DNA of 64,000 nt from Paenibacillus terrigena DSM 21567 (GCF_000374845.1 NZ_KB895430.1:1-64000), one strand, 5' to 3'. Shown: positions 16,844-26,969, numbered from the stretch's first letter. Translations and numbers: made by a program. Notes: generated by a model not told the origin, from the letters alone.

Positions 16844-18028
16844 CTATTCATGTACTTCAAATACACCCGCAGCCCCCATGCCTCCGCCGATACACATCGA
16901 CACGACACCAATCCCGCCGCCACGTCGTTTCAGTTCATAAATTAGGCTCGCAGACAGCTTCGATCCGGTGCAGCCTAAGGGATGACCTAATGCAATGGCT
17001 CCGCCATTGACGTTGACCTTCGATTCGTCCAAGCCAAGCTCTCGAATAATATGGATGCATTGTGAAGCAAATGCCTCGTTAATCTCGAACAGATCGACTT
17101 GATCGATCTCGATTCCGGCGCGTTTGAGTGCCTTCGGTATCGCCTCGACCGGGCCGATGCCCATCACTTCCGGGGCAACTCCCGCAACCGCGAAGGCACG
17201 GAATGTCGCGAGCGGCTTAAGGCCCAACTGCTCGGCTCTCGTTCTGCTCATGACGACAGCGGCCGCGGCTCCATCGCTGGTCTGTGAAGCATTGCCCGCT
17301 GTGACTGTTCCTCGGGCTGCGAATGCCGGCTTCAGCTTCGCCAGGACCTCTTCGGACGTATCCGGCCGTACTCCTTCATCACGATCGAACACAATCGCGT
17401 GCTCTACGAGCTGCCCGCGTTCATCTACATGACGCAGCTTCGTCTCGAGGGGGACAATCTCATCTTCGAACTTCCCTGACGCTAACGCTGCAGCCGCCTT
17501 CCGGTGACTATTCGCCGCGAAGCGATCCTGGTCCTCACGGCTAATGTTGAACTGCTTCGCCACCTGTTCAGCGGTATGCCCCATGGCCATGTATACGCCC
17601 GGCAGATCCGAGACAATCTGCGGATGCGGAGACGGTCTAAATCCCGCCATCGGCACATGGCTCATACTCTCCACGCCGCCTGCAATCACAACATCCGCTT
17701 CTCCGAGCATGATGCGATCCGCCGCGAACGCGATGGATTGCAGGCCCGATGCACAGAATCGGTTAATCGTGAGTGCAGGAACCGATACGGGAAATCCCGC
17801 ATATTGCGCCATAATCCGGGCGAAATTCAATCCCTGCTCCCCTTCCGGCATCGCACATCCGATGATGATATCCTCGACATCTCCTTTGGATAGCCCCGGC
17901 GCTCGTTCTACGACGGCATTTAATACCGTTTTCCCCAAATCTTCCGCCCGCGTCTGTGCCAGACTTCCTCGCTTCGCCCTTCCGATCGCGGTACGCGCGA
18001 TCGATACAATGACAGCCTCCTGCATCAT
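16844..18028 (-). CDS. fadA: Acetyl-CoA acyltransferase (3-ketoacyl-CoA thiolase)
   Basis: It performs the last step of the beta-oxidation cycle, releasing acetyl-CoA. The nucleophilic cysteine lies in NRFCASGLQS, the histidine in GGAIALGHPLGCTGS and the second cysteine in CIGGGMGAAGVFEV, all standard for thiolases. Length of 394 residues is typical. GAGGTGAACG precedes the start. It lies 42 bases after the multifunctional fadN gene, as in the Bacillus fadNAE operon. Confidence 0.93.
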   Translation of the reverse strand: MMQEAVIVSIARTAIGRAKRGSLAQTRAEDLGKTVLNAVVERAPGLSKGDVEDIIIGCAMPEGEQGLNFARIMAQYAGFPVSVPALTINRFCASGLQSIAFAADRIMLGEADVVIAGGVESMSHVPMAGFRPSPHPQIVSDLPGVYMAMGHTAEQVAKQFNISREDQDRFAANSHRKAAAALASGKFEDEIVPLETKLRHVDERGQLVEHAIVFDRDEGVRPDTSEEVLAKLKPAFAARGTVTAGNASQTSDGAAAAVVMSRTRAEQLGLKPLATFRAFAVAGVAPEVMGIGPVEAIPKALKRAGIEIDQVDLFEINEAFASQCIHIIRELGLDESKVNVNGGAIALGHPLGCTGSKLSASLIYELKRRGGGIGVVSMCIGGGMGAAGVFEVHE

Positions 18029-18070
18029 CGTTCACCTCACTTTCTATCGTCTCATTCCCTCTTCATCCCG

Positions 18071-20476
18071 TTAGTTGCGAAGCGGCTTCCCGCTCGAGAG
18101 TGTGTATTGAATCCGCTGCATCGTCTTCGGTTCGCCTGACAGACTTAAGAAGGCTTCCCGCTCCAGATCGAGCATGTATTGTTCGGATATAAGCGAGCCA
18201 GCCGGTGCATGACCGCCAGCCAGCACATGGGCAAGTTTCTTCGCGATTAAGAGATCGTGATCCGAGATGTATCCGCCTTGATACATTTGCAGCGCACCGA
18301 GCTGCATCACGGCAGAGCCATCTTCACCAAGCACGCGAATCGGCTCTTCCGGTGGAAGTAGATATCCTCTCCGATCCATCGCCAGAACCGCTTGCTTCGC
18401 TTCATAGATGCGATAATCGGCATGTACGATGACACGATCATGCGGCTGAGCGAAATGCAAATTGCGTGCATCATCACCACTTGTCGAGACTTTGGCGAGC
18501 GCGATGGTCTCGAACACTTTATTCATGAACGGCTGCACATCTTCATCACGGTCTTTCGCGGATCGACTGACCCGAAGCGCCATCTCTTTGCAGCCGCCGC
18601 CGGCAGGGATTAGGCCTACACCTGTCTCTACAAGTCCGAAGTACGTCTCCGCCGCGAACAAAATCTGATCCGCTGGCATACAGGCTTCGACACCTCCGCC
18701 AAGCGTCATGCGATGCGGCGCCGCAACGACAGGCTTCTCAAGACGTTTGAGCTTCAACATCGTGTTCTGGAAGGTGCGGATGATGTTATCGACCTCATCC
18801 CATTCGCCGTCCTGTGCTTCCATGAGCAGAAGCATCAAATTAGCCCCGACGCAGAAGTTCTTGCCTTCATTCGCAAGCACAAGCCCTCGCCAATTTTTAC
18901 GAACCTCATCAACACTCTGCTGAATCATCGTGAGGATATCCACGCCAATGGCATTATTCGGCGAATGGAATTCAAGACAAGCGACACCGTCGCCAAGATC
19001 AATCAAGCTGGCCCCCGGATTTCCGCGAATGACCTTCTTCTGCTGCTTCAGCTGTGCGAGGGAGATGCATTCCGGAATCACATCAATCCCTTTCCATGCC
19101 TGCTGATTGGTATAGAACAATCGGTCTTCCTGCTGCTGGTAGAACGTGTCATGCCCTTGCTCCACCCATTCCATCACCCACGCTGGAACCGTCGTCCCTT
19201 CAGCCTCCATCCGGGCAATCGAGGCTTTCACTCCAATCGCATCCCATGTCTCGAACGGCCCGAGATCCCAGTTGAACCCCCACTTCATCGCCTGATCGAT
19301 TTCTAGGATGGAATCTGCAATTTCCCCGACCTTCTCTGCGGCATAGATCAACACAGGCTTCACGATATTCCAAGCGAGCTGCGAATACGTATCATTCGTT
19401 CCGAGCAGCGCACGAATTCGTGCACGGGCGCCCTTTGCATTCTTCGCGGCTTCGAGGGATGCGGAAGTAATCTTGCGTGAAGGTTCATAGGACAACGTCT
19501 CCAGCTGCAGCGCTTCAATGATGGATTTACCATCCGAGCCTTTAACCTTTTTGTAGAACCCTTGCCCTGATTTCTCACCGATCCATCCTCGCTGAACGAG
19601 TTCCGTCAGCACACGCGGCACCTGAAATACCGATTTCTCCACCACGGCATCATCCGGTAAATTCGAATGCACATTATTCGCAACATGCACGAACGTATCG
19701 AGGCCAACCAGGTCCAGCGTTCGGAACGTGGCACTCTTCGGTCGACCTAACGCAGGCCCTGTCACCGCATCCACTTCCTCCACGGAATATCCCCCGCGCT
19801 CCATTTCTTGAAGCGTCACGAGCAGCCCGTACGTCCCAACCCGGTTAGCAATAAAATTCGGTGTATCCTTCGCTTGCACAACACCTTTGCCAAGCCGTTT
19901 CTCTGCAAAACCCTTCATAAACGCAAGAATTTCTGGATCTGTGTCCGGCCCAGGTATGATCTCCAGTAGCTTCATATACCGCGGCGGATTGAAGAAATGC
20001 GTCCCGAGAAAATGCGCACGAAGCGCTTCACCGCAGTCCGCGATCATCTCGCGAATGGAAATACCCGACGTATTCGAGCTCACGATTGTCCCCGGCTTCC
20101 AGACTTGCTCCAGCCGAGCGTAGAGCCCTTTTTTGATCGGCAATGATTCTGTTACGACTTCAATAATCCAATCCACATCCCCAAGCTGGCGCAGGTCGTC
20201 CTCGATATTCCCAATCTGAATCCGTTGCACGAATTCCGGACTATAGAGCGGTGACGGGTTCGTCTTTTTTAGCCTAGCCACCGCATCCGCTGCGAGCCGA
20301 TTGCGAAATGTAGACGAGGCCGGATTCAGGTCCTTTGCCTCCTCTTCCTTCGTTCGTGATTCTGGTACTCTGTCGAGCAATAAGCACGAGATGCCCACAT
20401 TCGCGAGATGCGCAGCAATCGCAGCCCCCATAACGCCGGAGCCTAACACCGCTGCTCTTCGAATCATTCTTGTCAT
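18071..20476 (-). CDS. fadN: 3-hydroxyacyl-CoA dehydrogenase / enoyl-CoA hydratase (FadN type)
   Basis: A bifunctional beta-oxidation enzyme of about 800 residues. The N-terminal Rossmann fold begins RAAVLGSGVMGAAIAAHL, with the dehydrogenase motif HFFNPPRYMKLLEIIPG. The C-terminal third is a crotonase domain (HSPNNAIGVDILTM, LVLANEGKNFCVGAN, MTLGGGVEACMPAD). This dehydrogenase-first order is that of Bacillus FadN (YusL), opposite to E. coli FadB. The start at 20476 (MTRMIRR) sits ten bases after GGAGG; an ATG three codons earlier is too close to it. The gene lies 28 bases after fadF. Confidence 0.92.
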   Translation of the reverse strand: MTRMIRRAAVLGSGVMGAAIAAHLANVGISCLLLDRVPESRTKEEEAKDLNPASSTFRNRLAADAVARLKKTNPSPLYSPEFVQRIQIGNIEDDLRQLGDVDWIIEVVTESLPIKKGLYARLEQVWKPGTIVSSNTSGISIREMIADCGEALRAHFLGTHFFNPPRYMKLLEIIPGPDTDPEILAFMKGFAEKRLGKGVVQAKDTPNFIANRVGTYGLLVTLQEMERGGYSVEEVDAVTGPALGRPKSATFRTLDLVGLDTFVHVANNVHSNLPDDAVVEKSVFQVPRVLTELVQRGWIGEKSGQGFYKKVKGSDGKSIIEALQLETLSYEPSRKITSASLEAAKNAKGARARIRALLGTNDTYSQLAWNIVKPVLIYAAEKVGEIADSILEIDQAMKWGFNWDLGPFETWDAIGVKASIARMEAEGTTVPAWVMEWVEQGHDTFYQQQEDRLFYTNQQAWKGIDVIPECISLAQLKQQKKVIRGNPGASLIDLGDGVACLEFHSPNNAIGVDILTMIQQSVDEVRKNWRGLVLANEGKNFCVGANLMLLLMEAQDGEWDEVDNIIRTFQNTMLKLKRLEKPVVAAPHRMTLGGGVEACMPADQILFAAETYFGLVETGVGLIPAGGGCKEMALRVSRSAKDRDEDVQPFMNKVFETIALAKVSTSGDDARNLHFAQPHDRVIVHADYRIYEAKQAVLAMDRRGYLLPPEEPIRVLGEDGSAVMQLGALQMYQGGYISDHDLLIAKKLAHVLAGGHAPAGSLISEQYMLDLEREAFLSLSGEPKTMQRIQYTLSSGKPLRN

Positions 20477-20504
20477 TTCGTCCATCCCTCCACTTCACTC
20501 ACCA

Positions 20505-22688
20505 CTACACTTCATCACCAAATACCGCGAGCGCCAAAATTTCCGCAATATCCATCGCCCGCACCTGCTCTTCCACGCCTTGCTGCTTCGTCCCATCCGA
20601 TAACATCGTGAGACAATACGGACAGGCAGACCCAATCATCGTCGGCGATACCGCGAGCGCTTGCTCGGTTCGAGCCATATTCACTCGCTTCCCTTCCGTC
20701 TCTTCCATCCACATCCGACCCCCGCCTGCGCCGCAGCACATTCCATTCTCCCGGGACCGCTCCATTTCGAGCAGCGTGACCCCCGAAATTGCTCGCAGAA
20801 TCGCGCGCGGCGGATCATACACCTCGTTGTACCGACCGAGATAGCAAGAATCGTGATATGTGATTCGCTCTTTCAAAGCATGCTGCGGCGAAAGCGCTCC
20901 CGATTCAATTAATCTTGCGAGCAGCTCACTATGATGAATCACCTCGGCCTTCAGGCCAAAATCGGGATACTCATGCTTGAAGGTATTGTAGGTATGAGGG
21001 CACGCCGTTACGATTTTCTGCACGCCGTATTTCTCGAAGATGGCAATATTCTCCTGACATAATTGTTGGAAAAGAAGCTCATTCCCGAGCCGTCTCGGCG
21101 TATCGCCTGAGTTGCGTTCTTCATTGCCAAGGATTGCAAAATTTATATTTGCTTCCTGCATAAGTCGCACAAAGGCTTCCGTAATTCGCCGTGAGCGAAT
21201 ATCATATGAACCCATCGAGCCCACGAAGAAAAGATATTCGAAACCCGGATTTTCCTGTACCGTTCTTACGCGCTGCTTGTTTTCGTGAGCCGAATCCGGA
21301 TCGGCGCTTTTCCTTTTCGCTGCATATTCCTCGGCCCATTTCGCCCGATCCATCCGACTCATACCCCATGGATTACTCTGACGCTCAATGTTCTGCATCG
21401 CTCGTTGGCCATCATGCGGCATACTGCCCTGCATGAGCACGAGATGGCGGCGCAGATCAATAATTTTATCCACGTGCTCGTTATCCACAGGACATTGATC
21501 TTCACAGTTCCGACAGGTGGTACATGCCCAAATCTCTTCCTCCGTCATGACATCGCCGATCAACTGGATCGAATCGGTTGACGCAGTCGGATCTGCATGC
21601 CATGCCTGCTTCTGTGCAGACATCGTCGGTTCGATATTCACAGCGAGATGAGGTTCCGTATGAAAAGAAATCGGTGCATACTCCCCTGTCATCTTGTGCA
21701 CACCGGAGCTATTGAACGCAAAAGCAGGAACCCATGCGGAGCTCGATGTCATGGCGGCGCCTTTTTCGGTTAGATGGTCGCGGAGCTTCGTAATCAGATG
21801 CATCGGTGAGAGCAACTTGCCTGTACTCGCTGCTGGGCACACGTTCGTGCACCGACCACATTCCACACAGGCATACAGATCCAATAGCTGTTTCTGCGTG
21901 AACTGCTCAATCTGATCCACCCCGAACGTCTCGGCGTTTTCGTCCTCCAAATCGAGCCTTACGAGCCGTCCCGGCGGTCCTTTTCTCCGGAGCCAGATGT
22001 TCACAGGTCCAACGATAATATGGAAATGCTTCGACTGCGGAACATATACGAGAAAAGCAAGAATCGTAAGCAGATGCACCCACCAGCTTACTTCCATCCA
22101 CACGCTGACGGCATTCGAAGAAAGGCCTGCGAATAACCAAGCTGCTGCAGAGGATAGCGGGGCGGTAAGCGATCCATCCAGATTGCTGTGAACCCGATCG
22201 AACCCTAAGAACGCTACGACCGACAACATCAAGGTACCGATAAAAAACACAACCAGACTCGGTTTAAAATCCCGTTTCAACCGCGTGAGCTTCTCTATGT
22301 ACCGCCGATAGGCTGCGTAGAGGATAGCGAGCAGCACAAGTCCAACGGTTATTTCTTGCGTTAAGGTGAACCACGCTGCTTCGAACCAAGGAATTCCCCC
22401 TCCCGCCACACCTTTGACCAGAATGTCGAGCGCTCCAAATTGCACAATGATGAAACCATAGAAAATGACAACGTGCATCACCCCACTGCGCCAATCCTTG
22501 AGCAGCTTGGATTGACCGAAGACCTGTGCTGCAAATCCATTACGCGCCGCACCATCGCGGGTCTGGTGTTCCATCCGTTTGCCGAGCCGGATATATTGCC
22601 ATCGCCTGTACACGACCACGCCGAAAAGTGAAGCCGCATAGGCAGCTACTGCTATCGCGATCAGCAGGCGCACAATGGATGGGTTCAT
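20505..22688 (-). CDS. fadF: FadF-type membrane iron-sulfur oxidoreductase
   Basis: This protein most likely returns electrons from EtfAB to the quinone pool during fatty-acid oxidation. The N-terminal 270 residues contain five or so membrane helices of the nitrate-reductase gamma type. Two ferredoxin-like clusters follow (CVECGRCTNVCP and CTTCRNCEDQCP). The C-terminal heterodisulfide-reductase-like CCG domains show ACPHTYNT, YHDSCYLGRYNE and MCCGAGGGRMW. This matches B. subtilis FadF (YwjF) and related (Fe-S) proteins. Length is 727 residues. It is first in the fad operon and divergent from etfBA. GGGAGGGATAGCCT precedes its ATG. Confidence 0.9.
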   Translation of the reverse strand: MNPSIVRLLIAIAVAAYAASLFGVVVYRRWQYIRLGKRMEHQTRDGAARNGFAAQVFGQSKLLKDWRSGVMHVVIFYGFIIVQFGALDILVKGVAGGGIPWFEAAWFTLTQEITVGLVLLAILYAAYRRYIEKLTRLKRDFKPSLVVFFIGTLMLSVVAFLGFDRVHSNLDGSLTAPLSSAAAWLFAGLSSNAVSVWMEVSWWVHLLTILAFLVYVPQSKHFHIIVGPVNIWLRRKGPPGRLVRLDLEDENAETFGVDQIEQFTQKQLLDLYACVECGRCTNVCPAASTGKLLSPMHLITKLRDHLTEKGAAMTSSSAWVPAFAFNSSGVHKMTGEYAPISFHTEPHLAVNIEPTMSAQKQAWHADPTASTDSIQLIGDVMTEEEIWACTTCRNCEDQCPVDNEHVDKIIDLRRHLVLMQGSMPHDGQRAMQNIERQSNPWGMSRMDRAKWAEEYAAKRKSADPDSAHENKQRVRTVQENPGFEYLFFVGSMGSYDIRSRRITEAFVRLMQEANINFAILGNEERNSGDTPRRLGNELLFQQLCQENIAIFEKYGVQKIVTACPHTYNTFKHEYPDFGLKAEVIHHSELLARLIESGALSPQHALKERITYHDSCYLGRYNEVYDPPRAILRAISGVTLLEMERSRENGMCCGAGGGRMWMEETEGKRVNMARTEQALAVSPTMIGSACPYCLTMLSDGTKQQGVEEQVRAMDIAEILALAVFGDEV

Positions 22689-22878
22689 AGGCTATCCCTC
22701 CCTCTTTTTTGTTCCCAAGTGGTCTGTCGTCACGTTTGCGATCCTCAATACTTGTATATGTCCAGTAAGATTGAAAAATGAATTTGGATAAGCGGTATTT
22801 TAGCAGTGTTCAATTAATAAACTTACGAAGAGGATGTTACTCTCGGCTGAGGAAATGAAGGCGAAAGGAGAACATAGG

Positions 22879-23652
22879 ATGAATATTTGGGTATTGCTTA
22901 AACAGACGTTTGATACCGAGGAGAAAATTGTGCTCACGGGCGGCGGGATTTCCGAGGCTGGTGTGAAATGGATCATCAATCCTTATGATGAATATGCCGT
23001 TGAGGAGGCGATTCGCCTCGTCGAGCAACATGGCGGCAAGGTGAACCTGCTGTCGGTGGGACCTGAACGAGCCGGGGAAGCCCTTCGTACAGCGCTAGCG
23101 ATGGGGGCCGATGAAGCTGTATTGATTCATGATTCACGAATCCCACAGGATGAGTGGGCAATCGCCAAAGTGCTCTCTGCGTTCTTAGCCGATCAAGGGG
23201 CAGATCTGATCCTCGGGGGCAATTTTTCCGTTGACAACGGTGCAGGGCAAGTGGCGATTCGGATCGCGGAGCAGCTCGGCTTACCGCATATTGGATCGAT
23301 TACAAAGCTGGATATTTCAGCGGCGGGAGAGGCAATCGTTCACCGCGATGCGGAAGGGGATACGGAGATTATCGATGCTCATCTGCCTGCACTCTTCACG
23401 GCGCAGCAGGGGTTGAACGAGCCGCGCTATCCGACGCTGCCGGGCATTATGAAGGCGAAGAAGAAACCGTTCAGGCTGCTGTCACTGGACGATATTCCAG
23501 GCATTTCGCTGCAGGAACTTGAAGCTCGAACGACGAGGGTATCGTTATCCTTGCCTCCGTCGAGACAGGCAGGGGTTATTCTGCAAGGCGATCTGGCAGC
23601 CCAAGCCGCGGACCTCATCCGTCGATTGCGCCAAGACGCCAAAGTGATCTAG
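22879..23652 (+). CDS. etfB: Electron transfer flavoprotein beta subunit
   Basis: EtfB binds AMP and, with EtfA, accepts electrons from acyl-CoA dehydrogenase. The start at 22879 (MNIWVLLKQTFDTEEK) is supported by AAAGGAGAACATAGG and by the family's usual N terminus; a longer frame adds 15 residues with no site. The signature region ADLILGGNFSVDNGAGQVAIRIAEQLGLPH is intact. Length of 257 residues is normal. It is 11 bases ahead of etfA and divergent from fadF. The 190-base gap to fadF has no recognised FadR operator that could be confirmed by eye. Confidence 0.93.
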   Translation: MNIWVLLKQTFDTEEKIVLTGGGISEAGVKWIINPYDEYAVEEAIRLVEQHGGKVNLLSVGPERAGEALRTALAMGADEAVLIHDSRIPQDEWAIAKVLSAFLADQGADLILGGNFSVDNGAGQVAIRIAEQLGLPHIGSITKLDISAAGEAIVHRDAEGDTEIIDAHLPALFTAQQGLNEPRYPTLPGIMKAKKKPFRLLSLDDIPGISLQELEARTTRVSLSLPPSRQAGVILQGDLAAQAADLIRRLRQDAKVI

Positions 23653-23663
23653 GAGGGAAGAAC

Positions 23664-24677
23664 ATGAGTCGTACAATCCTTACATTCGCAGAAATTCGAA
23701 ATCACGAGCTGCGTCAGGTTGCCTTAGAAGCGGTCAGCGCGGCAGTGAAAATCGCGGGTACAGCTCCTTCGGAAATTGCAAGCTGCCTGCTCGTTCCGGT
23801 TGATACATCGCTAGATGCTCTAGAGCGCTATGCCGAAAGTCTCTTCACGCATGGAGCGAATCGAGTATATGTGTTGAAGCATGCGGACTTTACAGCATAT
23901 CATGCAGAGCTTTATCTGGGCGCAGTGCAGCAGGTCGTGTCCACGGCGAATCCGGAGTTCATCATTTTCGGGCATACTTCGGTCGGTCGTGATCTTGCTC
24001 CACGTCTAGCTTCAATGCTGCAAGCCGGGCAAATCTCAGATGTAACGGCGATTCAGCACGAGGATGGCAATCTGCTCTGCACGCGTCCGCTCTATGCCGG
24101 CAAAGCGGTAGAACAACGTGCCTTTACTGGAACATCGGCAGCCCCTTCGATAATCACGATTCGGCCAAATAATATTCCGCTCAGCGCGCCAGACTCCTCC
24201 CGCTCCGGTGAAGTGATCGAGGTTGCATTCGCCCCGCCATCCTTGCGTACCATCGTTCGCGATGTCGTCCGCAAGACAAGCGGTACGCTCGACCTGTCCG
24301 AAGCGAAGATCATCGTCTCCGGCGGACGTGGCGTGAAGAGCACTAACGGTTTCAAGCCGCTCGAAGAGCTCGCATCCGTCTTGAATGGCGCTGTCGGTGC
24401 TTCGCGTGGCGCCTGTGACGCGGGCTACTGCGACTACGGCCTGCAGATCGGCCAGACCGGCAAGGTCGTAACGCCGGAGATCTACATCGCCTGCGGCATC
24501 AGCGGCGCAATCCAGCATCTTGCGGGGATGAGCGGATCGCGCGTCATTATCGCGGTGAACAAAGACCCCGAAGCGCCGATCTTCAAGGTGGCCGATTACG
24601 GCATCGTCGGGGATCTCTTCGAGGTAGTACCGCTGCTGACTACGGCGTTCCGTGAGTTTCTGGAGCATGAGGCATAG
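23664..24677 (+). CDS. etfA: Electron transfer flavoprotein alpha subunit
   Basis: EtfA carries the redox-active FAD. The C-terminal FAD-binding domain is clear: [49 protein letters not shown] and [21 protein letters not shown]. The N-terminal half resembles EtfB-like folds. At 337 residues it is full length. AGGAGGGAAGAAC precedes the ATG. Together with EtfB and FadF it forms the electron route out of fatty-acid oxidation, which explains the adjacency to the fad genes. Confidence 0.94.
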   Translation: MSRTILTFAEIRNHELRQVALEAVSAAVKIAGTAPSEIASCLLVPVDTSLDALERYAESLFTHGANRVYVLKHADFTAYHAELYLGAVQQVVSTANPEFIIFGHTSVGRDLAPRLASMLQAGQISDVTAIQHEDGNLLCTRPLYAGKAVEQRAFTGTSAAPSIITIRPNNIPLSAPDSSRSGEVIEVAFAPPSLRTIVRDVVRKTSGTLDLSEAKIIVSGGRGVKSTNGFKPLEELASVLNGAVGASRGACDAGYCDYGLQIGQTGKVVTPEIYIACGISGAIQHLAGMSGSRVIIAVNKDPEAPIFKVADYGIVGDLFEVVPLLTTAFREFLEHEA

Positions 24678-24694
24678 GGCATGATTATTGGATT

Positions 24695-24738
24695 AAAAAT
24701 AGATGCGGCTGAATCTGATTCAGTCGCATCTATTTTTA
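24695..24738. terminator. Terminator after etfA
   Basis: AAAAATAGATGCGGCTGAAT pairs with the mirrored half ending ATCTATTTTTA. The stem is long and nearly perfect and is flanked by A and T runs, so it can work both ways. Confidence 0.88.
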
Positions 24739-25076
24739 TTCACAGTGTGCCTTATCTGCAATTTACAATCAAAGCTCTGACTTTTCTACTTCATGCCATT
24801 GTAAATCCAATAGAATTGGAGGAATATAAATGATTTGCGGACAATCAATCCGTTATTCACCCGTTTTTGATGTGCAAATCTACTTTCACGGACCGTGAAT
24901 CCGTTATTCGTCAAAAACATTGCTTGTTCTGGCACGAATCACCTAAATAACGGCTTTATGGTCCTCGGAAAGCCAAAAATCACGAACAATCCATGGCATA
25001 GCGGATCGTAGGTCCGTACGCCAGTCTGTACACTTAGACAATACAGCATCGCCCTCGCCCACTATGCTATTGCAGT
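24739..25076. other. Gene-free gap with short CCGTTATT repeats
   Basis: No credible gene is seen in these 340 bases. The 12-mer AATCCGTTATTC occurs twice (24847-24858 and 24898-24909), and an inverted AATAACGG follows at 24946-24953. GGAGG with a spaced ATG near 24820-24832 opens only a 22-codon frame (MICGQSIRYSPVFDVQ...), which runs through the repeats and is probably chance. Confidence 0.4.
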
Positions 25077-25109
25077 AAAAAAAGCGTGGCTGATTCCCTC
25101 AGCCACGCT
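25077..25109 (-). terminator. Terminator of the hexuronate operon
   Basis: On the minus strand AGCGTGGCTGA (25109-25099) pairs with TCAGCCACGCT (25093-25083) and is followed by seven T. It lies 25 bases after the SDR stop. Confidence 0.9.
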
Positions 25110-25133
25110 TCTCTATTTTCGACAAACCCTACT

Positions 25134-25916
25134 CTAAATCGTTACCGCGCCAAATCCCCCGTCGACTCGGATCAACGTCCCTGTAACAAAGCTGGATGCC
25201 GCTTCGGAGGCAAGCCATACGACGGCGCCTTGCAGTTCTTTCGGATCGCCAAATCGGTTCATCGGCGTATGGCTCATGATAGAAGCGACACGCTCGGGGG
25301 ACAGAATCGAACGATTCTGCTCCGCAGGGAAAAACCCTGGTACGATCGCATTGACCCGTATCTTGTTAGGAGCGAACTCTCGAGCAAGGTATTGTGTCAT
25401 GCTGTTGAGCGCTGACTTGGATGCGGAATAAGAAAATACGCGCGACAGCGGCGGTCCGGATGAAACGGAGCTGATGTTGATGATGCTGCCCCCCATTCCT
25501 CCATCGATCATCGCCTTACCGAATACCTGACAGGCCAACATCACGCTCTTGGCGTTGACATCCATAATCCGGTCCCATTCTTCTTCGGTAATCTCGAAGA
25601 ACGGTGTTGCACTGTTCACTCCTGCCGTATTCAGCAATATATCGACGCGACCCGTCCACTCCACAATTTCAAGCAACGCCTGCTGTAATTCCGGCTTACT
25701 GACCGCATCCGCTTTGAACATCCTAGCTTTCCCCGTATCAAGCAGCGGCTGAAGGTCTGTTGCAGCTTTGTCCTGATTGCGGACGACAAGCGCCACATGA
25801 GCCCCGTGGGCGACTAACGCTTCAGCCATCACGCGGCCCAAGGTACTGCCTGCTCCGATCACGACCGCCGTCCGTCCAGACAAATCAAATAATGGTGATG
25901 GTGCTTGTAATGGCAT
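25134..25916 (-). CDS. SDR oxidoreductase, probable D-mannonate/fructuronate reductase
   Basis: A 260-residue short-chain dehydrogenase. The start at 25916 (MPLQAPSPLFDL) follows AAAGGAGGAGTTC; the longer frame would overlap the AraC gene. The nucleotide-binding turn is GAGSTLG, the structural motif LLNTAGVN, the catalytic serine lies in NISSVSS and Y-x-x-x-K in YSASKSALN. Bacillus uses an SDR-type UxuB (YjmF) to interconvert fructuronate and mannonate. With uxuA and a UxaC-like gene in the same operon, that role is the best fit. The substrate is inferred from context, not sequence. Confidence 0.72.
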   Translation of the reverse strand: MPLQAPSPLFDLSGRTAVVIGAGSTLGRVMAEALVAHGAHVALVVRNQDKAATDLQPLLDTGKARMFKADAVSKPELQQALLEIVEWTGRVDILLNTAGVNSATPFFEITEEEWDRIMDVNAKSVMLACQVFGKAMIDGGMGGSIINISSVSSGPPLSRVFSYSASKSALNSMTQYLAREFAPNKIRVNAIVPGFFPAEQNRSILSPERVASIMSHTPMNRFGDPKELQGAVVWLASEAASSFVTGTLIRVDGGFGAVTI

Positions 25917-25963
25917 TGGAACGAACTCCTCCTTTACATGGCTCGTCTTCTCGACCGTAAGGT

Positions 25964-26836
25964 TTACTCGCGATGCGACGACGACTCCTGCCATATGCCT
26001 TTGCGGTATGCCTCCGGGCTGCACCCGGCAACCGCCTTGAACAATCGGCTGAAGTGTGCCAGATGGCGGAAACCGACCATTCGACCGATATCCGATACCG
26101 AGTAGCTTGGCTTCAGTCGTAACCAGATTTTCGCCTGATTGATGCGGCGATTGTACAAATATTTAAACACCGTTGTGCCTGTCACTTCCTTGAACAAATT
26201 GGACAAATACGGTTTCGACAAATGGAGCGATGAGGCGATCGCCTCGAGTGTAATCTCTTCCGCATAATGATCCTCAAGAAACGAAATCACACGTTGGACG
26301 TATCGTTCTTTCTCTGAGCGATGCTCACGTTCGTACACATGCTTACTGCATAATCCACCGACAAAGTGCATCAATTCCATGAATCGCAGCGAAAAACGAT
26401 CATAGGCCGCATGAACAACCGGATCTCTCCGATGCCTGTACAAGTCGTTCATCTCGGTGAGTAGTCGGTTGAATTCCTCTTGATCCCGCTCGTTCAAATG
26501 TAAGCGGATGTTGCTCAATTCTTCAAACGGCCGCAGTAGTTCCGCTGCCTTATTCGGCTGAAGAACGGTCGTCAAATACGACGGGTCAAAATGGATGATC
26601 GTTCGCACATAAGGAACATGAGGCACAGGATTCGGACAATGGAGCGTCATGCCATGCATTAAGATAAGATCGCCAGAGGCAAGCGTCATGATCTTGTCCC
26701 CAATCAGATACGTGCATTCCCCGGTATGAAAATAATACACTTCGTAAAAAGCATGAGAATGAAATACCCCGTCAATCGGCAGCGAATTGCGGTACATGAG
26801 CTCGATCGGCTCCTGCAATTGCATGTTTTGCGACAC
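25964..26836 (-). CDS. AraC-family regulator with N-terminal cupin
   Basis: This 290-residue regulator has an N-terminal sugar-sensing cupin (FHSHAFYEVYYFHTGECTYLIG, then ASGDLILMHGMTLHCPNP). Two C-terminal HTH motifs (ITLEAIASSLHLSKPYLSNLFKEVTG and YSVSDIGRMVGFRHLAHFSRLFK) are typical of AraC/XylS. The GTG start is preceded by GGAGGTTGAGTCT. It sits between an oxidoreductase and the SDR in the hexuronate cluster and probably activates it in response to a uronate. The 133-base gap before it may hold its own promoter. Confidence 0.85.
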   Translation of the reverse strand: MSQNMQLQEPIELMYRNSLPIDGVFHSHAFYEVYYFHTGECTYLIGDKIMTLASGDLILMHGMTLHCPNPVPHVPYVRTIIHFDPSYLTTVLQPNKAAELLRPFEELSNIRLHLNERDQEEFNRLLTEMNDLYRHRRDPVVHAAYDRFSLRFMELMHFVGGLCSKHVYEREHRSEKERYVQRVISFLEDHYAEEITLEAIASSLHLSKPYLSNLFKEVTGTTVFKYLYNRRINQAKIWLRLKPSYSVSDIGRMVGFRHLAHFSRLFKAVAGCSPEAYRKGIWQESSSHRE

Positions 26837-26969
26837 AGACTCAACCTCCAGAAGCGCGCTAGGCGTCGGTTTGCAAGTGGTTCACGTTGTTGTAATGATT
26901 CTACCACACGACAGCCTTTTCGGTTAGAGAACGATCACGCTCATGGTGCCATAATGCCGTTCATGAATT

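Noticed and set aside
22689-22878. FadR operator between fadF and etfB
   Set aside because: No TGAATGA-N4-TCATTCA-like palindrome could be found by eye.
24036-24668. 210-codon minus-strand frame inside etfA
   Set aside because: It is antisense to a gene with full family motifs; GC-rich codon usage creates such shadows and no start signal is seen.
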